Shown one piece after another: positions 7,752-17,084 of a DNA stretch of 64,000 nucleotides. Under the pieces are notes generated by a model. The model had not been told where the DNA came from. It searched no databases and was given only the letters and a program-made list of their open reading frames with translations. Positions within the stretch are counted from its first letter, which is position 1. The number at the start of each line of letters is the position of its first letter. The stretch spans positions 62,001 to 126,000 of the forward strand of contig NZ_JAUHJQ010000001.1 of NCBI RefSeq assembly GCF_030412965.1. Direction: 5' to 3'. The position numbers were made by a program, and so were the translations under genes. The DNA comes from Nocardioides oceani (lineage in GTDB: Bacteria > Actinomycetota > Actinomycetes > Propionibacteriales > Nocardioidaceae).

Positions 7752-9136
7752 CAGCCGTAGACCGTCTCGGACCCGTCGGTGTCCTTGCCGACCTTGCGCG
7801 CGAGGTAGAGCCCCTCGAGGGCCAGCTCGATCGCGCCCGCCCGCTGGCCGTCGTTGGTGGCGCCGAGCCGGTCGCAGATGTCGTCGTACAGCTCCGACTC
7901 CCCCAGCACCGGCAGCCCGGTGAGGAAGTCGCGGGCGGTGACCCGCTCGCCGGTGGTGACCATCGCGCCGGACTCGAGCGCGTCGACCAGCAGGCTCATG
8001 TCGAGCCCGCGCAGGTGCGTACGGACCGTCTCGGCGGTCGCGGTGCGCAGCAGGTGGGTGAGGGCCTCCGCCTCGCGGCCCTCCTCGCCGGACTCGAACT
8101 CGACCTTGCCGCCGAGCACCTCGACCGCGGTCTCCAGGTCGACGACGCGGGCGACGGCCTCGTCCTCGCCCTGGCTGGTCGCACGGTGGATCGCGGCTGC
8201 GGCGATGGTCTCGGCGCCGGCGATCGCGAACCGGGCGGAGACGCCGGAGCGCTGGTCGACCGCGCTGGACTCGCGCAGGTTGCGGGTGAACCGGGCGAGG
8301 ATCTCGACCAGGTGGTCCGGCACGTCCGCGACGAGGTCGGCCTCCTGGCGGATCACCGCGACCTCGTCCTCGAGCGCGGTGGGGTAGTGCGTGCGGATCT
8401 CGGCGCCGAAGCGGTCCTTGAGCGGGGTGATGATCCGGCCGCGGTTGGTGTAGTCCTCGGGGTTGGCGCTGGCCACCACGAGCACGTCGAGCGGCAGCCG
8501 CAGCACGTAGCCGCGGATCTGGATGTCGCGCTCCTCCATCACGTTGAGCATCGCGACCTGGATCCGCTCGGCGAGGTCGGGCAGCTCGTTGATGGCCACG
8601 ATGCCGCGGTGGCTGCGCGGGATGAGCCCGAAGTGGATGGTCTCCGGGTCGCCCAGGCTGCGGCCCTCGGCCACCTTCATCGGGTCGACGTCGCCGATGA
8701 GGTCGGCGACGCTCGTGTCGGGGGTGGCCAGCTTCTCGGCGTACCGCTCGTCGCGGTGACGCCACTCCACCGGCAGCTCGTCGCCCAGCTCCGCCGCGCG
8801 GCGGCGCGAGACGTGGGTGACCGGCTCGTAGGGGTGCTCGCCGAGCTCGGAGCCGGCGATGACGGGCGTCCACTCGTCGAGCAGGCCGACCATCGTGCGC
8901 AGCAGGCGGGTCTTGCCCTGCCCGCGCTCGCCGAGCAGCACGACGTCGTGGCCGGCGATGAGCGCCCGCTCCAGCTGCGGGACGACGGTGTCCTCGAAGC
9001 CGTGCAGGCCGGGCCAGGGGTCGCGGCCCTCGCGGAGGGCGGCGAGCAGGTTGTCGCGGATCTCGACGCGCACGGGCTTGCTGACGTGGCCCGATGCGCG
9101 GAGCTCGCCGACGGTGGAGATCGGAGGAGCGGTCAC
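7751..9136 (-). CDS. MoxR/Mg-chelatase-like AAA+ ATPase
   Basis: A 461-residue AAA+ protein. Walker A is GERGQGKT (about residues 69-76), Walker B is IVAINELPDL, and the sensor region is VVASANPEDYTNRGRI, followed by the arginine-bearing PLKDRFGAEIRTHYP. This arrangement matches the ChlI/MoxR clade, though the Walker B has N where many have D. Its vWA partner follows with a one-base overlap, the usual two-gene module. The start is a GTG at 9136; a TAGCGT box at 9143-9148 on the same strand implies a leaderless message. Confidence 0.9.
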   Translation of the reverse strand: MTAPPISTVGELRASGHVSKPVRVEIRDNLLAALREGRDPWPGLHGFEDTVVPQLERALIAGHDVVLLGERGQGKTRLLRTMVGLLDEWTPVIAGSELGEHPYEPVTHVSRRRAAELGDELPVEWRHRDERYAEKLATPDTSVADLIGDVDPMKVAEGRSLGDPETIHFGLIPRSHRGIVAINELPDLAERIQVAMLNVMEERDIQIRGYVLRLPLDVLVVASANPEDYTNRGRIITPLKDRFGAEIRTHYPTALEDEVAVIRQEADLVADVPDHLVEILARFTRNLRESSAVDQRSGVSARFAIAGAETIAAAAIHRATSQGEDEAVARVVDLETAVEVLGGKVEFESGEEGREAEALTHLLRTATAETVRTHLRGLDMSLLVDALESGAMVTTGERVTARDFLTGLPVLGESELYDDICDRLGATNDGQRAGAIELALEGLYLARKVGKDTDGSETVYG

Positions 9137-9189
9137 GCTCCCACGCTACTCAGCGGGCCAACCGGCACCGGCGGGCTACGGTCGGCGCC
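9137..9189. promoter_or_regulatory. Divergent promoter between moxR-like and ychJ-like genes
   Basis: Only 53 nt separate the two divergent GTG starts. A minus-strand TAGCGT lies at 9143-9148, six nt from the ATPase GTG. A plus-strand TACGGT lies at 9177-9182, seven nt before the GTG at 9190. Neither side has room for a ribosome-binding site, so both messages are probably leaderless. Confidence 0.55.
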
Positions 9190-9564
9190 GTGACCGCCTC
9201 ACCCCTGCGCCCGACCTGCCCCTGCGGATCCGGCGCGGCGTACGGCGCGTGCTGCGGCCGCCTGCACCGCGGCTCCGCCCAGGCGGGGACCGCCGAGGAG
9301 CTGATGCGATCGCGGTACGCCGCGTTCGCGGTCGGCGACGCGGCGTACCTCTGGCGCACCTGGCACCCCCGCACCCGCCCCGAGGACCTGGAGCTGGACG
9401 CCTCGCGGACGTGGACCGGCCTGCGGGTGCTCGGCTCCGGCGAGGACTGGGTGGAGTTCGTCGCGACCTACGACTCCCCCGCCGGGCCGGGCGAGCAGTC
9501 CGAGCGCTCCCGCTTCGAGCGGCGCGGCGGCCGGTGGGTCTACGTCGACGGCGACCTCGGGTGA
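9190..9564 (+). CDS. YchJ/UPF0225 family protein with SEC-C motif
   Basis: A 124-residue protein that starts VTASPLRPTCPCGSGAAYGACC, the SEC-C zinc-binding motif (CxCxnCC), followed by the RSRYAAFAVGDAAYLWRTWHP block of the YchJ-like NTF2 domain. Function unknown; family members are small cytosolic zinc proteins. The GTG at 9190 is preferred over an upstream extension because a TACGGT -10 box precedes it by seven nt and the upstream part is not family-like. It overlaps the following acetyltransferase by GTGA. Confidence 0.88.
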   Translation: MTASPLRPTCPCGSGAAYGACCGRLHRGSAQAGTAEELMRSRYAAFAVGDAAYLWRTWHPRTRPEDLELDASRTWTGLRVLGSGEDWVEFVATYDSPAGPGEQSERSRFERRGGRWVYVDGDLG

Positions 9565-10079
9565 GCGTCCGCCCGCGCCGGCCCGAGGACGTCCCGGCGC
9601 TGGCCGAGGTGCTGGCCGCCCAGCAGGCCGGGTCGCGCTACCCGATGCGGTGGCCGCTGCCGTTCCCTGTCGAGCGGTTCCTCGTGCGCGAGAGCGAGGA
9701 GGCGGCCTGGGTCGCCGAGGCCGACGGCCGGCTCGTCGGTCACGTCGCGGTCTGCTCGGTGACCGACCCGGCGGTCTTCCGCGTGCCTGGAGACCTGGCC
9801 GCGGTGGCGGTGCTGTTCGTCGACCCGGCCGTCCGCGGCAGTGGCCTCGGCGGCCGGCTGCTCGACACGGCGGTCGCCTGGGTGCGCGAGCGGGGCCGGG
9901 TGCCGGTGCTCGACGTCGTCCCGCGGCACTCGCGGGCGGTGGAGGTCTACCGGCACCGTGGCTGGGTCGAGGTCGGGCGGCTCCGCCCCGACTGGCTGCC
10001 CGCCGACGAGGACGACCTCGTCCTGATGACGCTCCCGCCCGGGCCTGTGGAGGGTGACCGCAGGACCGGCGCGGACTGA
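9561..10079 (+). CDS. GNAT-family N-acetyltransferase
   Basis: A 172-residue single-domain GNAT protein. It opens VSVRPRRPEDVPALAEVLAAQ; the acetyl-CoA site is AVLFVDPAVRGSGLGGRLLDTA (R/QxxGxG/A form), and motif B is SRAVEVYRHRGW, which is typical for the family. It is coupled to the ychJ-like gene by a GTGA overlap. The substrate cannot be predicted. Confidence 0.9.
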   Translation: MSVRPRRPEDVPALAEVLAAQQAGSRYPMRWPLPFPVERFLVRESEEAAWVAEADGRLVGHVAVCSVTDPAVFRVPGDLAAVAVLFVDPAVRGSGLGGRLLDTAVAWVRERGRVPVLDVVPRHSRAVEVYRHRGWVEVGRLRPDWLPADEDDLVLMTLPPGPVEGDRRTGAD

Positions 10080-10094
10080 GGCAGGCTCAGCCGC

Positions 10095-10856
10095 GTGCCG
10101 GACGTCGTCGACCTGCTCGCGGACCTCGGCGGCGTGGCGCGCCGCGGGGTGCTGCTGGGCGTCGTCGAGCGAGGAGACCTCGAGCGGGCGCTCGCGGCGG
10201 GGACCGTGACCCGCGCGGGCCGGGGCCTGTACGCGCTGCCGGGGGTCGACGACGCGCTCCGCGTCGCGGCCGACCTCGGCGGCGTCGTCTCCCACGCCAG
10301 CGCCGCGCTCCAGCACGGCTTCCGAGGCGGTGACCCTCGGCCAGTGCCTGCGGACGCTGCGATGGACGAGGCGCTCGCCATCGCGGACTCCGCCCTGCGC
10401 GAATCGGCGTGCCGGCGGCTCCTCGAGGAGCTGGCGGAGACGGCCCGCGGGCCGGGCTCGCCACGGATCCGCCAGGTCGCTGCACTGGCGACGGAGCTGG
10501 CGGCGAACCCCTTCGAGTCGGTGCTGCGCGCGACCTGCCTCGACGTGCCCGGTCTCGCGGTCCGCCCCCAGGTGAGGATCACCGACGACGGCTTCTCGGC
10601 CCGAGCAGACCTCGTGGACGAGCGGCTGCGGATCGTCTGCGAGGCCGACTCCTTCGCCTGGCACGGCAGCCGGTCGGCGCTCGCCTCGGACGCGCGCCGC
10701 TACAACCGGATGGTCGTCGCGGGCTGGATCGTGGTCCGGTTCACCTACGAGGACGTCATGTTCCATCCCGACGAGGTCCGGGCAGTGCTGGCCCGCGCGG
10801 TGGCGCTCGCCGAAGTACTGGTGGATGTCCGGCCCGGTGGGGGCGCTGCCGCCTAG
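10095..10856 (+). CDS. AbiEi-like winged-helix plus DUF559 nuclease-fold protein, with internal deletion
   Basis: A 253-residue protein with the two-part layout common in actinobacteria: an N-terminal AbiEi-antitoxin-like domain (RGVLLGVVERGDLERAL, then RAGRGLYALPG) and a C-terminal DUF559/Vsr-like domain (CEADSFAWHGSRSAL, DARRYNRMVVAGWIVVRFTYEDV). Relatives I recall are nearer 300 residues and have a segment between the HHGW-type motif and the DEALAIADSALR helix; here that segment is nearly gone. No AbiEii toxin gene is adjacent. The role of these orphans is unknown. The frame stays open throughout. Confidence 0.75.
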   Translation: MPDVVDLLADLGGVARRGVLLGVVERGDLERALAAGTVTRAGRGLYALPGVDDALRVAADLGGVVSHASAALQHGFRGGDPRPVPADAAMDEALAIADSALRESACRRLLEELAETARGPGSPRIRQVAALATELAANPFESVLRATCLDVPGLAVRPQVRITDDGFSARADLVDERLRIVCEADSFAWHGSRSALASDARRYNRMVVAGWIVVRFTYEDVMFHPDEVRAVLARAVALAEVLVDVRPGGGAAA

Positions 10857-10895
10857 CCCGACGCCCGGAGGCCCACTTCCACCAGCACTTCGGCG
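10808..10895. repeat. 18-bp inverted repeat spanning a convergent gene junction
   Basis: Arms at 10808-10825 (cgccgaagtactggtgga) and 10878-10895 are complementary with one mismatch and enclose 52 nt. The left arm is coding for the DUF559 protein; the right arm ends two nt before the convergent thiolase gene. It could act as a shared terminator or be a remnant insertion. Confidence 0.6.
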
Positions 10896-10897
10896 GG

Positions 10898-12091
10898 TCA
10901 GCGGGTGAGGACCACCGAGGAGCCGTGGCCGAACAGGCCTTGGTTGGCGGTGATGCCGACCCGGGCGCCCTCGACCTGGCGGCCCTCGGCCTGGCCGCGC
11001 AGCTGCCAGGTCAGCTCGCAGACCTGGGCCAGCGCCTGGGCGGGCACCGCCTCGCCGAAGCAGGCCAGTCCACCGGAAGGGTTGACCGGGATCCGGCCGC
11101 CGATGGTCGTCTCGCCCGCGCGCAGCAGCTTCTCGGCCTCGCCGGGCCCGCACAGCGCGAGGTCCTCGATCCAGTCCAGCTCCAGCGCGGTCGACAGGTC
11201 GTAGACCTCCGCCACGTCCACGTCGGCCGGGCCCACCCCCGCCTCCTCGTACGCCGCGTGGCCGATGGACGCCTTGAACGTGCGCTCCGGCTCACCGGTG
11301 GCCAGGGAGGAGTCGGTGGACAGGTTCGGCATGTCCATGACCGTGTTCGGGAAGGTCGGCGTGACCGTCGAGATGCCGGCGATCCGCACGCTGTCGGCCA
11401 GCCCGTGGCGGGCGGCGTACTCCGTGCTGGTCACCAGCACCGCCGCGGCGCCGTCGGAGGTCGCGCAGATGTCGAGCAGGTGCAGCGGGTCGGAGACCAC
11501 CGCCGAGCCGAGCACGTCGGCGACGCTGACCTCCTTGCGGTAGCGCGCGTAGGGGTTGGCCAGCCCGTGCCTGGCGTTCTTTACCTTGACCTGCGCGAAG
11601 TCCTCGCTGGTCGCGCCGAAGAGGTCCATCCGGCGGCGCGCGTAGAGGGCGAAGTACGCCGGGTTGGTCATGCCGAGCAGCCGGAAGCGCAGCCAGTCCG
11701 GGTCGTCCCAGCGCTCGCCGGCGTTGGGGGCCAGGAACCCCTTCGGCGTGGTGTCGGCGCCGACGACCAGCGCCACCTCGGACAGGCCGGCCAGGATCCG
11801 GGCCCGCGCGGTGTCGAGCGCCTGGGCGCCGGTGGCGCAGGCGGCGTACGACGTGGCGACGCGGGCACCGTTCCAGCCGAGGGCCTGGGCGAACGTCGCG
11901 CCCGCGACGTACCCGCCGTAGCCGTTGCGCACCGTCTCGCCGCCGACGACGAGGTCCACGTCGGTCCAGGCGACGCCGGCGTCCGCGAGCGCGGCGCGGG
12001 CGGCGTGCACGCCGTACTCCACGAACGGCTTGCCCCACTTGCCCCAGGGGTGCATCCCGACGCCGAGGACGGCGACCTGGCGCGCGCTCAC
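10898..12091 (-). CDS. Thiolase-like protein (SCP-x/lipid-transfer type)
   Basis: A 397-residue thiolase-fold protein. The nucleophile Cys lies in TSYAACATGAQALDTA (near residue 85), and the C-terminal signature is INPSGG-like (PVNPSGGLACFGEAVPAQ) followed by GITANQGLFGHGSSVVLTR. The His of GHAAYEEAG is also present. It pairs with the upstream DUF35 Zn-ribbon protein, with a GTGA overlap; such pairs form complexes that act on acyl-CoA or steroid side chains, as in Ltp2/ChsH2-type aldol systems. The exact substrate is inferred only. Start: GTG at 12091. Confidence 0.85.
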   Translation of the reverse strand: MSARQVAVLGVGMHPWGKWGKPFVEYGVHAARAALADAGVAWTDVDLVVGGETVRNGYGGYVAGATFAQALGWNGARVATSYAACATGAQALDTARARILAGLSEVALVVGADTTPKGFLAPNAGERWDDPDWLRFRLLGMTNPAYFALYARRRMDLFGATSEDFAQVKVKNARHGLANPYARYRKEVSVADVLGSAVVSDPLHLLDICATSDGAAAVLVTSTEYAARHGLADSVRIAGISTVTPTFPNTVMDMPNLSTDSSLATGEPERTFKASIGHAAYEEAGVGPADVDVAEVYDLSTALELDWIEDLALCGPGEAEKLLRAGETTIGGRIPVNPSGGLACFGEAVPAQALAQVCELTWQLRGQAEGRQVEGARVGITANQGLFGHGSSVVLTR

Positions 12092-12540
12092 TGGTCGGCC
12101 TCCTCGCCCATCTCGACGACGGGCTTCCATCGCCAGATCGTGCGCTCACCGGTCTCGTCGGCGCAGAGCGTCTCGACGACCAGCTCCACCTCGGCGCCCA
12201 CCCGCAGGTCGGCCACGCCGTAGCCCTCCGCGACCTGGCCCAGGACCGTCAGCCCCTCGGGCAGCTCGACCGCGGCGAGCGCGAACGGGACGTAGGGGTC
12301 GGTGGCAGGGACGTACGGCGCCGGCGGCTGGTACTGCGCGTCGGTGTAGGACCACACGGTCCCCCGCCGGGACAGCTCGACCCGCTCGAACTGCTCGCCC
12401 GCGCAGGCGGGGTTGCGGCAGAACCCGGCCGCGGGCGGGAAGTACACCGTGGTGCAGGCGGTGCACCGCGAGCCGAGCAGGGCCGGCTCCGGCCCGGTGG
12501 TGAACCACCCGTCGATCGCGGGCGTCGCGGTCGTCGTCAT
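12088..12540 (-). CDS. DUF35 OB-fold/Zn-ribbon acyl-CoA-associated protein
   Basis: A 150-residue protein with an N-terminal rubredoxin-like zinc ribbon (SRCTACTTVYFPPAA and FCRNPAC, four Cys) and a C-terminal OB-fold (RRGTVWSYTDAQYQPPAPY, LTVLGQVAEGYG). DUF35 proteins are partners of thiolase-like enzymes and bind acyl-CoA. It precedes the thiolase with a GTGA overlap, so the two proteins are probably made in equal amounts. The ATG at 12540 is taken because a KstR-like palindrome and a TAGGGT box sit just upstream. Confidence 0.87.
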   Translation of the reverse strand: MTTTATPAIDGWFTTGPEPALLGSRCTACTTVYFPPAAGFCRNPACAGEQFERVELSRRGTVWSYTDAQYQPPAPYVPATDPYVPFALAAVELPEGLTVLGQVAEGYGVADLRVGAEVELVVETLCADETGERTIWRWKPVVEMGEEADQ

Positions 12541-12554
12541 CCGGCCTCCAGAAC

Positions 12555-12574
12555 TAGAACGTGTTCTCACCCTA
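12555..12574 (-). promoter_or_regulatory. KstR-like operator and -10 box for the DUF35/thiolase operon
   Basis: The 12-bp perfect palindrome agaacgtgttct lies at 12556-12567. With its flanks (tagaacgtgttctc) it fits the published KstR consensus TNNAACNNGTTNNA except at the last base. A minus-strand TAGGGT (12569-12574) abuts it, so a bound repressor would cover the start of transcription. KstR controls cholesterol and steroid breakdown in mycobacteria and relatives. The match is by eye; the regulator gene is not in the window. Confidence 0.55.
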
Positions 12575-12604
12575 GCGCCGGGGACGGACCGCCAGCGACC
12601 GGTC

Positions 12605-13990
<1,386 letters not shown>

Positions 13991-14068
13991 CGCCCCAGGC
14001 TAGAGGCGGCCGTCACGCCGGTCTAAACCCGGCGCGGGCCCACGGCCACCCATCCGTAGAGTGCAGTC

Positions 14069-15136
14069 GTGGGTAAAGCAGCTGCAGCACGCAAGCTCGC
14101 CGGCGCCGCGGCCTTCGGCGGGGGCGGCGTGTCCGCCCTCGGCGCCGCGCTCTACGGCGTGATGCGGGTGGAGGCCAAGCTCGCCCGCAAGACGATCGGC
14201 GAGCCGCGCGACGAGCCGCCGCCGGACGCGACCGGCTGGTACGGCCGCGGCCGGCCGGGCCCCGCGATCAAGGTCGCGCTGCTGGGGGACTCCAGCGCGG
14301 CCGGGTACGGCGTGGAGCGGGTCGAGGAGACCCCCGGCGCCCTGCTCGCCAGCGGCGTCGCCGAGCGCGCGGACCGGCGGGTCTACCTGCGCAGCTTCGC
14401 GGTCGTCGGCGCGAAGTCCTCCGACCTGGACCAGCAGATCTCCCGCGCCCTGCCGATCGAGCCGGACGTCGCGGTCATCCTCGTCGGCGCCAACGACGTC
14501 ACCCACACCGTGCTGCCCTCCCACTCGGTGCGCCACCTGGCGGAGGGCGTGCGCCGCCTGCGCGAGGCCGGCGTCGCGGTGCTGGTCGGCACCTGCCCCG
14601 ACCTCGGCACCCTCAAGCCGATCGCCCCGCCGCTCAAGCAGGTCGCCCGCGCCTGGTCGCGCCGGCTCGCCGCCGGGCAGACCATCGCCGTGGTCGAGGA
14701 GGGCGGCCGGACGGTCTCGCTCGCCTCGATCCTCGGGCCGGAGTTCGCCGCCGCCCCCGCGCTGCTGTTCGGGCCCGACCAGTTCCACCCCTCCGCCCAG
14801 GGCTACCGGTCGCTCGCCTCCGTGCTCCTCCCCTCCACGCTGGCCGCGCTCGACCTGCTGGCCATCGACGAGGTCGAGGTCGAGCCCTACCGCGGCGAGG
14901 GCGTCCTGCCGATCACCGCGGCCGCGCTGCAGGCGGTCAACACGCCGGGCACCGAGCTCGGCGGCACCGAGGTCGGCGGCAACCGCCGCGGCGTCCGCGG
15001 CCTCTGGGTCGAGCTGCGGCACCGCCGTCGCCAGCCGGCCACCGACGGCACGGCCCCCGAGGAGACCGACGACGACGCGGCCGCGGCCGACCCGGGTGCC
15101 TCCGGCTCCCCCGAGGCCCAGCCCGCCGACGCCTGA
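14069..15136 (+). CDS. Membrane-anchored SGNH/GDSL hydrolase
   Basis: A 355-residue protein. After a hydrophobic N-terminus (GAAAFGGGGVSALGAALYGV), which likely anchors it in the membrane, it has the SGNH blocks: Ser in LLGDSSAAGYG (block I), Gly in VVGAKSSD, Asn in VGANDVTH, and Asp/His in GPDQFHPSAQGYRSL. Family members are esterases acting on cell-envelope or small lipidic esters. The C-terminal 60 residues are low-complexity and acidic (PEETDDDAAAADPG). A TAGAGT box at 14057-14062 lies six nt before the GTG, again leaderless. Confidence 0.87.
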   Translation: MGKAAAARKLAGAAAFGGGGVSALGAALYGVMRVEAKLARKTIGEPRDEPPPDATGWYGRGRPGPAIKVALLGDSSAAGYGVERVEETPGALLASGVAERADRRVYLRSFAVVGAKSSDLDQQISRALPIEPDVAVILVGANDVTHTVLPSHSVRHLAEGVRRLREAGVAVLVGTCPDLGTLKPIAPPLKQVARAWSRRLAAGQTIAVVEEGGRTVSLASILGPEFAAAPALLFGPDQFHPSAQGYRSLASVLLPSTLAALDLLAIDEVEVEPYRGEGVLPITAAALQAVNTPGTELGGTEVGGNRRGVRGLWVELRHRRRQPATDGTAPEETDDDAAAADPGASGSPEAQPADA

Positions 15137-15211
15137 CCCTGCCCCGTCCGCACCCTCCCTGGTGGCCGGTGCGAGCGGCGTACGGCGGATGTCACGGGCG
15201 ACCAGGACGCA

Positions 15212-15245
15212 CGAACGGCCCCGGACCGCAGTCCGGGGCCGTTCG
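15212..15245. terminator. Bidirectional hairpin terminator
   Basis: A perfect 15-bp stem (15212-15226 with 15231-15245) closes a four-base loop (cgca) between two convergent genes. There is no U-tract, which is common for high-GC actinobacterial terminators. Confidence 0.8.
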
Positions 15246-15285
15246 CGTACCGCGCCGACCGTTGCGGGGGTCGGAACCTGAGGGG

Positions 15286-16155
15286 TCAGTCCTGGCTGAA
15301 GATCGCCAGGAGGCGCAGCAGGTTGGTGTAGATCCAGACCAGGCTGACGGTCATCGCGAACGCCGCGCGCCACGACTCCCGCTCGGGGACCCGGTTGGCC
15401 ACGCCCTGCTCGACGAAGTCGAAGTCGAGGATCAGCATGAACACACCGAGCACCAGGCCGGCGACCGAGAACAGCAGGCCCATCGCGCCGAAGCCGTGGA
15501 GGCCGATGGCGGAGCCGAAGAACCCGAGGACGATCTCCATCAGGCTCAGCGCCAGCATGCCGAAGACGGCGGCGACGACGAAGGTGCGGAACTTCTGGCC
15601 GACCTGGATGTTGAAGAACTTGTACGCCGCGAGCGTGCCCGCGAACGCCGCGAAGGTGCCGATGACCGCCTGGGTCACGATGCCGCCGCCGAACTGGGCG
15701 TCGAACAGCTTGCTCAGGCCGCCGAGCGCCACACCCTCGAGCGCCGCGAAGGCCAGCACCAGGGCCGGGCTGATCACGCGCTTGAAGGAGTTGACCATCG
15801 ACAGCACGAAGGCACCGAGGGCGCCGATCATGACGGCGCCCGTGATCGCACCGAGGTCCTCGGAGCTCACGACGCCGCTGATGTCGGGCGTCATCACCCA
15901 GGTCAGGAAGGCGAAGACGATGACGGTGCCGAGGGTGATCGCGGTCTTCTGGACGACCGAGTCGATCGTCATCGGGCCGCCGGTCACCTGCGGGGTGGTC
16001 GGCGCACCCGGGGTGCCGACGCCCCACTGGGACGGGTCGGAGCCGTAGCCCGGGTAGGCGGCTCCGTTGCCGGCGTACGTCTGGTTGCCGTAGGCGTTCG
16101 CGCCGCCGCGGTTGAACTCCTCCGAGCGACGGAACACCGGGTTGTTGCTCTGCAT
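15286..16155 (-). CDS. Bax inhibitor-1/YccA family membrane protein
   Basis: A 289-residue protein with a disordered Gly/Asn/Tyr-rich N-terminus (NRGGANAYGNQTYAGNG) and about seven membrane helices from residue 70 on (VIVFAFLTWVMT, GALGAFVLSMVNSF, GTFAAFAGTLAAYKFF and so on). The C-terminal LDFDFVEQGVANRVPE matches the Bax1-I/UPF0005 pattern with its acidic pair. Homologues are pH-gated calcium leak channels; the bacterial role is unclear. The start ATG has AAGGAGAG eight nt upstream and a TAGGGT at 16191-16196. Confidence 0.9.
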   Translation of the reverse strand: MQSNNPVFRRSEEFNRGGANAYGNQTYAGNGAAYPGYGSDPSQWGVGTPGAPTTPQVTGGPMTIDSVVQKTAITLGTVIVFAFLTWVMTPDISGVVSSEDLGAITGAVMIGALGAFVLSMVNSFKRVISPALVLAFAALEGVALGGLSKLFDAQFGGGIVTQAVIGTFAAFAGTLAAYKFFNIQVGQKFRTFVVAAVFGMLALSLMEIVLGFFGSAIGLHGFGAMGLLFSVAGLVLGVFMLILDFDFVEQGVANRVPERESWRAAFAMTVSLVWIYTNLLRLLAIFSQD

Positions 16156-16258
16156 GGTCTCTCCTTGGAGGCCGTGGAACTGGTGGGCCCACCCTAGTGG
16201 GGCCTGTGCAGGTACAACGCCCGGCGAGCGCCCGGCGTTCCCGCCGCGGCGCCTTTCT

Positions 16259-16939
16259 TCACCGGGCGCGGACGGCCCTGACCACGGAGTCGTGGACGGT
16301 CGCCGGCCGCCCCTCGACCAGCTGCTCGCGCGCCTGCACGTCGGCGACCCGGACGTCCCAGACCTGCGGGTCCAGGTGCGCCACGACCTGCTCGGGCGTC
16401 GGCATCAGCGGCAGCATCGCGGCGTGCTGGTCGCGCGCCGCGAGGTCGCGCGGGTGGTGCCCCACGAACAGCAGCGTCCCTCCCGGCCGCACCGCCTCGC
16501 CCAGCCGGCGCAGCAGGTCGCCGAGCAGCTCGGCCGGCGGGTGCAGGAAGTGCGCCGAGACCAGGTCGTACGCCGCCGGGAGCCCCTCGCCCGCGACGAG
16601 GTCGACCTGCCGCCACTCGACGGCCACCCCGGCCTCGGCGGCGTGCGCCGCGCCCCGCTCCAGCGCCACGCGGGACACGTCGACGCCGGTGACCTGCCAG
16701 CCCTGCCGGGCCAGCCACACGGCGTCGGCCCCCTCGCCGCACCCGACGTCGACCGCGGTCCCGGGCGGGAGGTCGGCGGCCTGCTCGACCAGGCGCCGGT
16801 TGGGCCGGCCCGACCAGACGGCGTCCGTGCCGCCGTACCGCTCGTCCCAGAAGGCCGCGGTCCACATCGCCGGGTCGATCCCCCGGTCGTGGTCGTCGCC
16901 GTGCCGGTGCTCGTGCTGCTCGTGCTGGTGCTCGCTCAT
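16259..16939 (-). CDS. Class I SAM-dependent methyltransferase with His-rich head
   Basis: A 226-residue methyltransferase. SAM motif I is AVDVGCGEGADAVWLA (about residues 61-76), then GVDVSRVALERG, DLVSAHFLHPP and VRPGGTLLFVGHHP. The first 20 residues (MSEHQHEQHEHRHGDDHDRG) contain six His, which could bind nickel, zinc or copper. Tellurite-resistance TehB and related enzymes share the WDERYGG opening, so TehB-like is possible but not shown. It lies between BI-1 and a tRNA gene, with no clear operon partner. Confidence 0.85.
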   Translation of the reverse strand: MSEHQHEQHEHRHGDDHDRGIDPAMWTAAFWDERYGGTDAVWSGRPNRRLVEQAADLPPGTAVDVGCGEGADAVWLARQGWQVTGVDVSRVALERGAAHAAEAGVAVEWRQVDLVAGEGLPAAYDLVSAHFLHPPAELLGDLLRRLGEAVRPGGTLLFVGHHPRDLAARDQHAAMLPLMPTPEQVVAHLDPQVWDVRVADVQAREQLVEGRPATVHDSVVRAVRAR

Positions 16940-16994
16940 GTCCCCCAGCGTGGCGCTTCAGGTCGACCTGAAGTCAAGCGGCGGGACGAGCCGG

Positions 16995-17068
16995 TGCCCC
17001 CGGCGGGACTCGAACCCGCACCTCGCCGCTTTTAAGGCGGCTTCCTCTGCCAGTTGGGACACGGGGGC
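16995..17068 (-). tRNA. tRNA with anticodon UAA (nominally tRNA-Leu) but class I shape
   Basis: A 74-nt cloverleaf on the minus strand. The acceptor stem is GCCCCCG (17062-17068) with CGGGGGC (16996-17002) and discriminator A at 16995. The anticodon stem is GCCGC/GCGGC with loop CTTAAAA, giving anticodon TAA at 17032-17034. The T arm is GCGGG-TTCGAGT-CCCGC. The variable region is only five nt (GAGGT); bacterial tRNA-Leu normally has a long variable arm. The D stem is short (TCC/GGA), as in class II. CCA is not encoded. It lies 16 nt after def in the same direction. Confidence 0.8.
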
Positions 17069-17084
17069 CCCGCCACGGACGTGG

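Noticed and set aside
5736..8873. A 1045-residue vWA protein starting at 8873
   Set aside because: The first 370 residues are a shadow of the AAA+ gene; the natural ATG at 7751 overlaps its stop.
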